Origin: CAZTLI01 sp964614375
GTDB lineage: Bacteria > Chloroflexota > Anaerolineae > Aggregatilineales > Phototrophicaceae
Direction: 5' to 3'
Assembly: GCA_964614375.1 (NCBI GenBank)
Contig: CAZTLI010000115.1
Span: 1-12,724, forward strand
DNA length: 12,724 nt
Every line of letters begins with the position of its first letter. The first letter of the stretch is position 1. Of this stretch, positions 1-5,818 are shown one piece after another. The notes under the pieces are model-generated. The model searched no databases and was not told the DNA's origin. It saw nothing but the letters and a program-made list of their open reading frames with translations. The translations under genes and the position numbers were made by a program.

Positions 1-550
1 CAAGCCCATAAACACTGATGCGATAGAAGGCGTTGACATCGGGGTCATCATCAACCAATATCGTTGACGCCGTAATCGCCGTGAATTCACCACAGCGAAA
101 TTCAACGGGTTGTAACTCGTTCGTGGTATTGGGCGCGGTGACATTGGCACGCCGGACGCTCAGGGTATAACTGCCTGTCGATGCGCCATTCTCATTGCCG
201 TCACGAGTCGCGACGATGATATACTCGCCATCCTGCAATGCCGTATAACGCAATAGAGCGCGACCATTGACCTCTGCCACACCGTCGTCATCGCTCCGAG
301 CGACAAGGTTACGACCTGCATCCAGCAAACCAATCAGCGGCACAAGGCCGTCGCTGGCATCCATCACAACTTCAATCACATCGCCTTCACGCGCTGGCAA
401 TATCCACCAATCGAAAAAGGCTTCTTCTGTGATCGTATCTGTCACCACTTCGTCGTAGCGAATATCCACCGCAGTTACACCATCTTGCGCCATTGCGGGC
501 ACGACCATTAGCAAACACACAAGTGCCACAATGATGCTGACTTTTTTCAT
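1..550 (-). CDS. Secreted PPC-domain protein (5' part; 3' end beyond the left edge)
   Basis: The frame is open from ATG at 550 to base 1, giving the first 183 residues; no stop is reached. Residues 1-22 form a signal peptide: KK, a hydrophobic core, then AMA-Q, a signal-peptidase I type site. There is no lipobox. Residues about 35-133 look like one PPC (bacterial pre-peptidase C-terminal) beta-sandwich: an acidic 'DAGRNLVARSDDDG' segment followed by 'LQDGEYIIVATRDG' and 'TGSYTLSV'. A second segment with FRCGEF (151-156) begins before the edge. PPC domains are usually accessory modules of exported hydrolases or surface proteins, so the enzyme, if any, is not visible. The ATG has AAAGGTG about 10 nt upstream. 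The gene lies downstream of the rplL terminator and probably has its own promoter. Family assignment is by recognition of pattern; overall function is unknown. Confidence 0.75.
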   Translation of the reverse strand, partial: MKKVSIIVALVCLLMVVPAMAQDGVTAVDIRYDEVVTDTITEEAFFDWWILPAREGDVIEVVMDASDGLVPLIGLLDAGRNLVARSDDDGVAEVNGRALLRYTALQDGEYIIVATRDGNENGASTGSYTLSVRRANVTAPNTTNELQPVEFRCGEFTAITASTILVDDDPDVNAFYRISVYGL

Positions 551-588
551 CTGATTTTGCACCTTTATCCACCTTCTATCCCATTCTG

Positions 589-618
589 ATTGTAAAGGTA
601 GTCTGGGCAAAGGGGCAA
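589..618 (-). promoter_or_regulatory. Candidate promoter of the PPC-protein gene
   Basis: Read on the minus strand, TTGCCC (613-618) and TACAAT (589-594) are separated by 18 bp and would start transcription near 582, about 30 nt before the ATG at 550. The -10 matches the consensus at five of six positions and the -35 is moderate. The position just after the rplL terminator supports it. No other evidence. Confidence 0.4.
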
Positions 619-649
619 TAGAGGCGGTGTTAGAGATTGTTAGGGCATG

Positions 650-685
650 ACAATTAAAAACAGCCAGACACACTATCTGGCTGTT
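650..685 (-). terminator. Intrinsic terminator of the rplJ-rplL operon
   Basis: On the minus strand a perfect 10-bp stem (arms 676-685 and 659-668, AACAGCCAGA/TCTGGCTGTT) with a 7-nt loop is followed directly by TTTTTAATT. It lies 57 nt after the rplL stop codon and before the next gene, the expected place and form of a Rho-independent terminator. Confidence 0.85.
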
Positions 686-741
686 AATTTGCTGCGATTT
701 ACAGAATAGCCATTATCTTGGACAACCACACCGGGTTGTGC

Positions 742-1143
742 CTACTTGATCTCAACCTTCGCGCCTTCGGCTTCGAGCTTTTCTTTGGCATCAGCAGCGG
801 CGTCTTTGCCAACCTGTTCGAGGACAGTGGCAGGCGCACCTTCGACCAGTTCTTTGGCTTCTTTCAGGCCGAGATTGGTGATGGTACGGATGGCCTTGAT
901 GACGTTGATTTTCTTGGGGCCAACATCCGCCAGCACAACATCGAATTCGGTCTGTTCTTCTTCGGGTTCAGCAGCAGCAGCGCCAGCACCGCCGGCCATC
1001 GGCATAGCAGCCATCATCATACCACCGCCGACAGCGGCTTCCACGCCCCATGCTTCTTCCAATTTCTTCTTGAGTTCAGCGGCTTCCAGAATGGTCAGCG
1101 CGCTCAGCTCATCTACCAGTTTATCGAGATTAGCCTTAGCCAT
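742..1143 (-). CDS. rplL: Ribosomal protein bL12 (L7/L12)
   Basis: 133-residue L7/L12, the multi-copy stalk protein of the 50S subunit that binds the L10 C-terminal helix and recruits translation GTPases. The three expected parts are visible: an N-terminal dimerisation region (MAKANLDKLVDELSALTILE, about 1-34), a flexible hinge rich in G, A and M (about 38-60), and the C-terminal domain (about 62-133) with 'EFDVVLADVGPKKINVIKAIR' and 'LGLKEAKELVEGAP', the surface that contacts elongation factors. A longer frame opens at 1188, but ATG 1143 is chosen because MAKANLDKL is the family N-terminus and GAAAGGG lies upstream at about 1154-1160. It is separated from rplJ by 101 nt containing a small hairpin, and is followed by a clear terminator. 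The methionine run in the hinge (GGGMMMAAMPM) is a little unusual. Confidence 0.98.
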   Translation of the reverse strand: MAKANLDKLVDELSALTILEAAELKKKLEEAWGVEAAVGGGMMMAAMPMAGGAGAAAAEPEEEQTEFDVVLADVGPKKINVIKAIRTITNLGLKEAKELVEGAPATVLEQVGKDAAADAKEKLEAEGAKVEIK

Positions 1144-1165
1144 AGTGATTGTACCCTTTCGCAAG

Positions 1166-1187
1166 TGCCGGATTGGATTGACCGGCA
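1166..1187 (-). other. Hairpin in the rplJ-rplL intergenic spacer
   Basis: TGCCGG (1166-1171) and CCGGCA (1182-1187) can form a 6-bp stem with a 10-nt loop in the mRNA, 22 nt upstream of the rplL start codon. There is no T-run after it, so it is not a terminator. A processing or stability element that helps raise L12 over L10 is possible, but this is inference. Confidence 0.4.
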
Positions 1188-1244
1188 ATACTGTGTTTTA
1201 TGATGAAAATTGAGAAAATTTCCGTTAAGCAGTAGCCGATAGCC

Positions 1245-1793
1245 CTATGCCGCGTCTTCGCCCGCGCCGCGATCATCCAGATAGGCCTGTAAAACATTGA
1301 CGACCTGCCCGGTGGCGGCGTGAATGGCGTTGACGACCCCACTGGCTGGCGAGATAATCAGGCCGACGAGTTGGGCGCGGAGTTCATCGAGCGATGGCAG
1401 TTCAGAGATGGCTTTGACCTGTGCGCTATTCAGCACATCTTGCTGCATCACGCCACCCGTCACCTGGGCCTTCTCTTCGAGCTTTTCCGCCTCGATGTAC
1501 TTCAACACCGATTTGGCAACACCGGGAAAATCCTGATTGCCAACGACGAACGCGACAGGCCCTTTGAGCAGTTCTTCAGGAACTGACCAACCGGCCTCTT
1601 GCAGCGCGATACGCAGCAGCGTATTCTTGGCGACGATGTACTCACCCTGTGCGTCATACACCGCTTTCCGCAGCGACTCGGTCTGCTTGACGGACATGCC
1701 TTTGGCCTGCACGATGACGAAGCCATTGGTATTGGCGAGTAAATCGCTATACTTCGCGACCAGTTCTTCTTTACGTGCTCTGGTAATAGCCAA
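1245..1793 (-). CDS. rplJ: Ribosomal protein uL10 (L10)
   Basis: 182-residue L10, which anchors L7/L12 dimers to the 23S rRNA at the base of the ribosomal stalk. The N-terminal rRNA-binding domain is clear: MAITRARKEELVAKYSDLLA, then 'GFVIVQAKGMSVKQTESLRKAV', 'YIVAKNTLLRIAL' and 'LLKGPVAFVVG', residues 1-85. The central region 'GGVMQQDVLNSAQVKAISELPS' follows, and a C-terminal helix (about 135-182) provides the L12 docking sites. The length is slightly above the usual 165-175 because of an acidic tail (DDRGAGEDAA). The start codon is TTG at 1793-1791: a strong AGGAGGA lies 5 nt upstream and the protein begins exactly as the family does. It is the first gene of a two-gene operon with rplL and is preceded by a structured leader that probably mediates feedback by L10 itself. 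rplK, rplA and rpoB are not adjacent. Confidence 0.97.
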   Translation of the reverse strand: MAITRARKEELVAKYSDLLANTNGFVIVQAKGMSVKQTESLRKAVYDAQGEYIVAKNTLLRIALQEAGWSVPEELLKGPVAFVVGNQDFPGVAKSVLKYIEAEKLEEKAQVTGGVMQQDVLNSAQVKAISELPSLDELRAQLVGLIISPASGVVNAIHAATGQVVNVLQAYLDDRGAGEDAA

Positions 1794-1980
1794 GCCTGTC
1801 CTCCTAACGATAGTTGGCGACGATGCGCCAGAACGAAAAAAGCGACCCCACGCAGAGTAAGGCCGCCATTGGTTGCATTCAATGGGTTAACTTCATGGCC
1901 TTCACCTCGGCGGGATATTAAGGTGAGCGATTCGCCCTCCACCTGCTGTCTTTGGTAAAGTCGCTTCTGGTTATTCACCG
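1794..1980 (-). ncRNA. Ribosomal protein L10 leader (autoregulatory mRNA element)
   Basis: Between the predicted start site (~1980) and rplJ lies a structured, non-coding stretch of about 187 nt. On the minus strand it carries CCAAAGACAGCAGGTG (core at 1941-1950), a local hairpin whose outer arms are AGGTG and CACCT, and then CCGCCGAGGTGAAGG (1903-1910 core). As I remember the Rfam L10 leader (RF00557), GACAGCAGG and GCCGAGGU are its conserved strands, and bound L10 represses its own operon. The whole is closed by AAGCGAC (1960-1966) pairing with GTCGCTT (1840-1846). That 3' arm runs into six T residues (1841-1836), which suggests termination control. A 5-bp hairpin (1815-1830) precedes the Shine-Dalgarno sequence. 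Family membership is recognised, not computed. Confidence 0.75.
1799..1805 (-). promoter_or_regulatory. Ribosome binding site fixing the TTG start of rplJ
   Basis: AGGAGGA on the minus strand lies 5 nt before TTG 1793-1791. It is the strongest Shine-Dalgarno sequence in the window, and it selects the TTG although the rare start codon may reduce initiation. Confidence 0.85.
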
Positions 1981-1986
1981 CGCCGA

Positions 1987-2014
1987 ATTATAGCGTTTAC
2001 GCGATGATAGTCAA
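1987..2014 (-). promoter_or_regulatory. Sigma-70 type promoter of rplJ-rplL
   Basis: On the minus strand TTGACT (2009-2014) and a perfect TATAAT (1987-1992) are separated by 16 bp, predicting a start near 1980. It is the best promoter in the window and stands between the translin-like gene and the L10 leader, so the stalk operon is transcribed independently of its upstream neighbour. Confidence 0.85.
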
Positions 2015-2045
2015 GGGTTGGAATGTCTACACTTAGCTCGTCTGG

Positions 2046-2696
2046 CTATTCCTCATCCTGCCCCATGACGCGGGATTCAAATTTGGCGAGGGCGTCTTGC
2101 AGGCGTTGTTGACGCAGGCTGTGGGTCAGGTCGCCGCGTGTGCGTTCGAGGACGCCGCGCACCACATCCGTTTGACGGCGTAAGCCATACGTCAGCGCAT
2201 CGGGGAAATCGAACGTCACCAGTTCGTCATAAATGGCGTCCATCCACGCCAGCAGACGTTCAGCTTCGGCGCTGTGGGAGTCTTCGCGGCGCATAATGTC
2301 GAGGATGAAGCGACGCAGTTCGGTAGCGGCTTCGGCAAGCCCTTTGAGATAGGTCGCTTCGTCCACAGCCAACGACTGCGGCGAGGGGATGTCACGGTCA
2401 CGGATGATGGCGTAGGTGACATAGGCTTCGACCACCTCTTTGAAGGCATCCTGTGTGTAACCCGTGTAATACAGGTCGGGATACCCGGCAACATCGGCGC
2501 GCAAATCTGCGGCACTCGCTTTGACCTCCTCTAACCTGGCGTCGGCTTTATCCCACTGACGACGGTGAATCGCACGAATGCTCTCCGAACACAGGCGAAT
2601 CAGTTCGCGCGAACGCGCAACGGCGGCATCACGGGCGGCATTTTTCTCGGTCAGCGTGGTGCGAATATGCGTCGAAATGTCGTTTAAATCACTCAT
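2046..2696 (-). CDS. Translin/Trax-family protein, Trax-like, possible RNA/ssDNA nuclease
   Basis: 216-residue all-helical protein of the translin superfamily. Family signatures are 'RSRELIRLCSESIRAIHRRQWDKA' in helix 1-2 (about 28-51), 'YTGYTQDAFKEVVEAYVTY' (about 77-95), 'YLKGLAEAATELRR' (116-129) and 'FDFPDALTYGLRRQTDVVRGVLE' near the C-terminus. Eukaryotic translin and Trax form the octameric C3PO nuclease; human Trax uses E126, E129 and D193. Aligning human QEYVEA with KEVVEA, and YLLGVADLTGELMR with YLKGLAEAATELRR, places E87, E90 and E122 at these positions, so an acidic site is kept with one conservative D-to-E change. ATG 2696 is preferred over ATG 2714 because GGGGGAGA lies 7 nt before it. 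It overlaps the DUF3467 gene by 8 nt, implying translational coupling. Cellular role unknown. Confidence 0.85.
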   Translation of the reverse strand: MSDLNDISTHIRTTLTEKNAARDAAVARSRELIRLCSESIRAIHRRQWDKADARLEEVKASAADLRADVAGYPDLYYTGYTQDAFKEVVEAYVTYAIIRDRDIPSPQSLAVDEATYLKGLAEAATELRRFILDIMRREDSHSAEAERLLAWMDAIYDELVTFDFPDALTYGLRRQTDVVRGVLERTRGDLTHSLRQQRLQDALAKFESRVMGQDEE

Positions 2697-3054
2697 CGTC
2701 AGCGTCTCCCCCATCGTCGGGCTTCACGCCGCGAAAGAGATGTTCGGCGAGCGACGTGGGATGATTAGGCGTGGAAATTTCGCCATGTGTCGATTCAAAG
2801 CGTTCGATGTTGTCGCCCAATGCTTTAAGGAACATCTTCGCGCTGGCGGGCGTCATCACCACCCGTGACTGAATACGCGCGCGCGGGTCACCGGGCACAG
2901 TATGGACAAAATCCATAATCACTTCCGCCGGGGTGTGACGCACGACAACGGCATTGGCATAGACACTGTGGGTTGTGGCGGTCATTTCGAGCTGAATTTG
3001 ACGCTGACCGGGACGCTTGCCGGGACCAGCATTGGGGGACTGTTGCTGCGACAT
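2689..3054 (-). CDS. DUF3467 family protein
   Basis: 121-residue protein matching the DUF3467 pattern: 'HSVYANAVVVRHTPAEVIMDFVHTVP' (about 29-54), 'ARIQSRVVMTPASAKMFLKALGDNIERFESTHGEI' (about 58-92). The N-terminus is basic and Q-, P- and G-rich and the C-terminus is acidic (DDGGDADDE); both tails look disordered. The function of the family is not established; it has no catalytic motif that I can see and no signal peptide or membrane segment. ATG 3054 has GGAGATG just upstream. It is the first gene of a two-gene unit: its stop overlaps the start of the Trax-like gene in ATGAGTGA, so the two products are probably made together and may act together. The family call is by recognition. Confidence 0.8.
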   Translation of the reverse strand: MSQQQSPNAGPGKRPGQRQIQLEMTATTHSVYANAVVVRHTPAEVIMDFVHTVPGDPRARIQSRVVMTPASAKMFLKALGDNIERFESTHGEISTPNHPTSLAEHLFRGVKPDDGGDADDE

Positions 3055-3091
3055 GGTTCATCTCCATTGATGGGCGACTTCAAACGGACAC

Positions 3092-3097
3092 ATTATA
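3092..3097 (-). promoter_or_regulatory. Candidate -10 element for the DUF3467-translin operon
   Basis: A perfect TATAAT on the minus strand would start transcription near 3085, about 30 nt before the DUF3467 ATG. No good -35 is seen at 16-18 bp. A perfect inverted repeat AATTCG-CC-CGAATT (3123-3136) sits just upstream, where a regulator could act. Confidence 0.5.
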
Positions 3098-3122
3098 GCG
3101 GCAGGAGATAAGAACTGTACTA

Positions 3123-3136
3123 AATTCGCCCGAATT
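3123..3136. repeat. Perfect 6-2-6 inverted repeat upstream of the DUF3467-translin operon
   Basis: AATTCG (3123-3128) and CGAATT (3131-3136) are perfect inverted copies. They lie 7 bp after the stop of the ABM-like gene and about 26 bp upstream of the candidate -10 of the next operon. There is no T-run, so an operator is more likely than a terminator, but chance is not excluded. Confidence 0.35.
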
Positions 3137-3143
3137 ATGCCAA

Positions 3144-3452
3144 TTACACCGGATTCATCCCCCCAATCTGTACTTCTTCGACGGTCCAGGCGTCAAAACG
3201 GGCATCCATTGCCTTATACGCTTCCAACATTGAGTCACGGAATCGCCGATAGTGCGCCTCCGATTCCCAGTAGTCGATGGTGAAATAGCGACGGGGCTGC
3301 TGTGTATCGCGATAGAGTTCAGTACGCACATAGCCATTCGCACCTTTGAACAATTGCGCCCAATCGCCATCTGCGCCATAGGCTTTCACAAATTCGGTTG
3401 CGTGTATTTCATGCACATCATAACGCCAGATATAGAGGTAATTGGCAGTCAT
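3144..3452 (-). CDS. Small dimeric alpha/beta-barrel protein (antibiotic biosynthesis monooxygenase-like)
   Basis: 102-residue single-domain protein with the alternation expected of the ABM/dimeric ferredoxin-like barrel: strand 'YLYIWRYDV' (5-13), helix 'HATEFVKAYG' (17-26), 'WAQLFKGANGYVRTELYRD' (31-49), strand 'RYFTIDYWES' (55-64), helix 'AHYRRFRDSMLEAYKAMDARFD' and a final strand 'WTVEEVQIG'. Members include cofactor-free monooxygenases, heme-degrading enzymes and stress proteins of unknown substrate; no substrate can be inferred here. Longer frames open at 3494 and 3458, but ATG 3452 is chosen because AAGGAG lies 6 nt before it, and 3494 falls inside a terminator hairpin. The gene follows ssb in the same direction, but the terminator at 3473-3497 stands between them, so it depends on read-through or an unseen promoter. 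Confidence 0.75.
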   Translation of the reverse strand: MTANYLYIWRYDVHEIHATEFVKAYGADGDWAQLFKGANGYVRTELYRDTQQPRRYFTIDYWESEAHYRRFRDSMLEAYKAMDARFDAWTVEEVQIGGMNPV

Positions 3453-3472
3453 CTGCATCTCCTTTTGGCAAT

Positions 3473-3497
3473 AAAAAAGGCGCAGCCATGCCACGCC
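3473..3497 (-). terminator. Intrinsic terminator after ssb, directly in front of the ABM-like gene
   Basis: On the minus strand GGCGTGGC and GCTGCGCC form an 8-bp stem (two G-T wobbles) around an ATG triloop (3479-3497), followed at once by TTTTTT (3478-3473). It lies 25 nt after the ssb stop and only 20 nt before the next start codon. Confidence 0.8.
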
Positions 3498-3521
3498 CTC
3501 ATAATCGTTTTACTGTCCACA

Positions 3522-3938
3522 TTAGAATGGTATGTCATCAACATCTTGCGGCGGCGGCGCGAAGTCGTCATACTCACCGCGCGGGCCACCACTTTGCCCG
3601 CCACCGGCGCTACCGAGGAATTGCACATCACGCGCCGTCAATTCAGTTGATGAACGCGGCTGACCGTCCTGGCCGAGATAGGCGCTGGAACTCACCGTAC
3701 CCGCGACCATGATTTGCATCCCTTTATGCACATACTGCTGGCAGGTCTCACCCAATCCGCGCCATGCACTCACTTTGAACCATTCGGTCTTTTCCCGTTT
3801 TTCATTGGATTGGCGGTCTGTCCAACGCTCTGTCACAGCAACGGTGAAAGAGCAAACGGCAACACCACTTTGTGTATAGCGTAATTCCGGGTCGCGCCCC
3901 ACATTGCCAACAATCACACAGTATTGATACCCTGCCAT
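3522..3938 (-). CDS. ssb: Single-stranded DNA-binding protein
   Basis: 138-residue bacterial SSB, which coats ssDNA in replication and repair. The OB fold spans about 4-108: 'YCVIVGNVGRDPELRYTQSGVAVCSFTVAVTERW', 'TEWFKVSAWRGLGETCQQYVHKGMQIMVAGTV' and 'STELTARDVQFLG'. W53 and W59 are the usual aromatic positions. A short Gly-rich, disordered linker (110-130) leads to the acidic tip DVDDIPF, the docking peptide for partner proteins such as RecQ, PriA or Pol III chi. The linker is shorter than in E. coli (178 aa), so the protein is on the small side. ATG 3938 has GAGGAG about 9 nt upstream. It is not flanked by rpsF or rpsR as in many bacteria; upstream lies gatB and downstream a terminator, so it is probably monocistronic. 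Confidence 0.96.
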   Translation of the reverse strand: MAGYQYCVIVGNVGRDPELRYTQSGVAVCSFTVAVTERWTDRQSNEKREKTEWFKVSAWRGLGETCQQYVHKGMQIMVAGTVSSSAYLGQDGQPRSSTELTARDVQFLGSAGGGQSGGPRGEYDDFAPPPQDVDDIPF

Positions 3939-3977
3939 ATCGCTATTCTCCTCATTGCACTTGATTTTATACTGGAG

Positions 3978-3983
3978 ATTATA
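3978..3983 (-). promoter_or_regulatory. Candidate -10 element of ssb
   Basis: TATAAT on the minus strand, about 40 bp before the ssb ATG, would start transcription near 3971. No clear -35 is found at 16-18 bp. A second weaker TATAAA lies closer to the gene (about 3965-3970). The 205-nt gap 3939-4143 holds no gene. Confidence 0.45.
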
Positions 3984-4143
3984 ACCCGCTTATCGCGTTC
4001 ATGCTGTGGCGCTGCACACCTTGTTCGCGCGATCATGGAACATATATTCTATCATGTTTTGCAAGGATGTTCTATCCCCAAACTTTAGGGGTTGCTAATG
4101 TGACCAATTTCGCCCACGATTTAACCGTTAATCAAGGTATAAA

Positions 4144-5601
4144 TTACTGCTTAAGCGCGTCCAATTTTTCTTGCAATTGTTGGCGAATCACTTGCGGATT
4201 ACCTTTGCCTTTAAATGCGCCCATCGCCTTCCCCATCAACGCGCCGAACAGCTTATCTTTGCCACTCAGATAACCCTGCACCATGTCATCGTTATCTGCC
4301 AATACCTGATCAAGCGTCTCCCCAATAACGGATGTGTCGCTGACCTGTGCCAGTCCCTGCGCCTCGACAATAGCCGACGGGTCGTCACCTGTCGCAAATA
4401 TATCGCCCAGCACCTTCACGGCGATATTCTGGCTGATTGTGCCATCATCGACCAGCGCAATAAGGCTGGCGAGTTGTTTGGGCTGGATTTTGATTGTGGC
4501 AATGTCTTCGCGCTCAATACTGGCCTTGTTCATCAAGCCAAATAACTGGCTGGTGATATAATTGGCGACCTGTTTGGGGTCTGCGCCCGCTGCCAGCACC
4601 GCTTCATAGTAGTCCGCGACGGCTTTTTCAGCGACCAGCACACTGGCATCATAGTGACTGAGGCCGAGTTCGGCTTCAAACCGGGCTTGTTTCGCATCGG
4701 GCAGTTCGGGCAGATTAGCCCGCACCGCTGCAACCCACTCGCGACTGACTTCAACAATCGGCAAATCCGGTTCGGGGAAATAGCGGTATTCATCCGGGCG
4801 TTCTTTATAGCGTTGAATCAGAATTTTCTGATTGTTTTCGTCCCAGCCGAGTGTCGCCTGTATGACGGTATCACCCTTCTCATAGAGCTTAATCTGGCGT
4901 TTGATCTCGTATTCAATCGCGCGCACCATGCTGCGGATGCTGTTGAGATTCTTGATTTCAGTACGAGTCCGATAATCGGTGTCGTCAGGGTGCATGACGC
5001 TGACATTGGCCTCAAAACGCAAAATCCCTTTCGACATATCGCCCGTATTCACACCCAGATAACGTAAAATCGAGCGCAGTTTGCGGGCATAGGCTTCGGC
5101 TTCTTCGGCGCTGTTGATGTCCGGCTCGCTGACAATTTCCAGCAGCGGCACACCCGCCCGATTGTAATCGACCAGACTCGCGCCACCACCGATGTGCGTT
5201 AATTTGCCCGTGTCTTCTTCCATGTGTGCGCGCCGCACGCGAATCCGTTTTGTATCGCCATCCGGTGTGTCAATGTCGATATAGCCACTAATTGCCAGCG
5301 GACGGTCATACTGGCTGATTTGATAGCCTTTGGGCAAATCAGGATAAAAATAATTCTTACGAGCAAACTGGTTTACAGGTGGGATTTCGCAATTCAGCGC
5401 CAGCCCTACCATCATGCCATATTCCATCGCCTTCATGTTGATGACCGGCAGCGTCCCCGGCATCCCCAAGGACAGCGCGTCCACAGCCGTATTGGGTGGC
5501 GCTTCCACACTATCTACCACCGGGCACGCGCTGAACATTTTGCTCTCGGTCAGCATTTCGGCATGAACTTCCAACCCGATTATCGTCTTCCATTCGGTCA
5601 C
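4144..5601 (-). CDS. gatB: Aspartyl/glutamyl-tRNA(Asn/Gln) amidotransferase subunit B
   Basis: 485-residue GatB, the subunit that binds mischarged tRNA and activates the acyl group with ATP; GatA supplies ammonia from glutamine and GatC stabilises the complex. Core motifs are 'IGLEVHAEM' (8-16), 'RKNYFYPDLPKGYQISQYD' (81-99), 'HMEEDTGKL' (126-134) and 'DYNRAGVPLLEIVSEPD' (145-161). 'RYFPEPDLP' follows, and a C-terminal helical GatB/YqeY-type domain (about the last 150 residues) ends in 'MGKAMGAFKGKGNPQVIRQQLQEKL', which contacts tRNA. The frame extends 40 residues further up to 5721, but these are not family-like and cross the divergent intergenic region. GTG 5601 is chosen because AGGA stands 9 nt upstream and VTEWKTIIGLEVH matches GatB N-termini. 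gatA and gatC are not in the window. Presence of gatB implies indirect Gln- and/or Asn-tRNA synthesis. Confidence 0.97.
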   Translation of the reverse strand: MTEWKTIIGLEVHAEMLTESKMFSACPVVDSVEAPPNTAVDALSLGMPGTLPVINMKAMEYGMMVGLALNCEIPPVNQFARKNYFYPDLPKGYQISQYDRPLAISGYIDIDTPDGDTKRIRVRRAHMEEDTGKLTHIGGGASLVDYNRAGVPLLEIVSEPDINSAEEAEAYARKLRSILRYLGVNTGDMSKGILRFEANVSVMHPDDTDYRTRTEIKNLNSIRSMVRAIEYEIKRQIKLYEKGDTVIQATLGWDENNQKILIQRYKERPDEYRYFPEPDLPIVEVSREWVAAVRANLPELPDAKQARFEAELGLSHYDASVLVAEKAVADYYEAVLAAGADPKQVANYITSQLFGLMNKASIEREDIATIKIQPKQLASLIALVDDGTISQNIAVKVLGDIFATGDDPSAIVEAQGLAQVSDTSVIGETLDQVLADNDDMVQGYLSGKDKLFGALMGKAMGAFKGKGNPQVIRQQLQEKLDALKQ

Positions 5602-5610
5602 GGCTATCTG

Positions 5611-5614
5611 TCCT
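5611..5614 (-). promoter_or_regulatory. Ribosome binding site supporting the GTG start of gatB
   Basis: AGGA (within ATAGGACAG) lies 9 nt before GTG 5601-5599 on the minus strand. The in-frame alternatives further upstream have no comparable site. Confidence 0.6.
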
Positions 5615-5648
5615 ATTGCAGTTGATTTCACGTCAATTAACGGTGGGA

Positions 5649-5654
5649 ATTGTA
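5649..5654 (-). promoter_or_regulatory. Candidate -10 element of gatB
   Basis: TACAAT on the minus strand would start transcription near 5642, giving a leader of about 41 nt before GTG 5601. The -35 region at the right distance is poor. It supports the shorter gatB, because the longer frame would start upstream of this promoter. Confidence 0.35.
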
Positions 5655-5679
5655 CCACGACATGACGGCGGATGCGGGG

Positions 5680-5706
5680 TTGTGTTGTCTTTGATGATGC
5701 TATAAT
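5680..5706 (+). promoter_or_regulatory. Candidate promoter of the GNAT gene
   Basis: A perfect TATAAT (5701-5706) on the plus strand with TTGTGT (5680-5685) 15 bp upstream; the spacing is short. Transcription would begin near 5713 and leave a leader of about 105 nt containing a direct repeat TTCGATTC (5773-5780 and 5785-5792). Confidence 0.4.
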
Positions 5707-5772
5707 CTTTGTCATGATCACACAACGCTAAACCTCCCCAATTGAACAGGCGTGAAATCGCCATCCACCGGA

Positions 5773-5792
5773 TTCGATTCTGGTTTCGATTC
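5773..5792 (+). repeat. Short direct repeat in the GNAT leader
   Basis: TTCGATTC occurs at 5773-5780 and again at 5785-5792, a 12-bp period, 27-46 bp before the ATG. This could be a binding site for a regulator or a chance repeat. Confidence 0.25.
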
Positions 5793-5818
5793 AAACAAAC
5801 ACTTTTTCGGAGTTCAAG

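Noticed and set aside
718..1213. Two plus-strand frames of about 155-160 codons opposite rplL
   Set aside because: They are complements of the biased codon use of L7/L12 (long F-rich or S/A-rich runs) and have no family resemblance.
3453..3494. 14-residue extension of the ABM-like protein from ATG 3494
   Set aside because: That ATG lies inside the ssb terminator hairpin and has no ribosome site; AAGGAG favours ATG 3452.
4038..4049. GAACATATATTC as a LexA-like SOS box for ssb
   Set aside because: It resembles GAAC-N4-GTTC with one mismatch, but it is about 55 bp upstream of the candidate ssb -10 and a single near-palindrome in AT-rich DNA is weak evidence.
4077..4092. CCCC-N8-GGGG hairpin as a gatB terminator
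   Set aside because: The stem has only 4 bp and no T-run follows on either strand. The TTAACCGTTAA palindrome (4121-4131) nearer the stop codon also lacks a T-run, so no gatB terminator is called.
5602..5721. 40-residue N-terminal extension of GatB from ATG 5721
   Set aside because: The extension is not GatB-like, would begin upstream of the candidate gatB -10 element and overlaps the divergent promoter region. GTG 5601 has a ribosome site and starts the conserved sequence.
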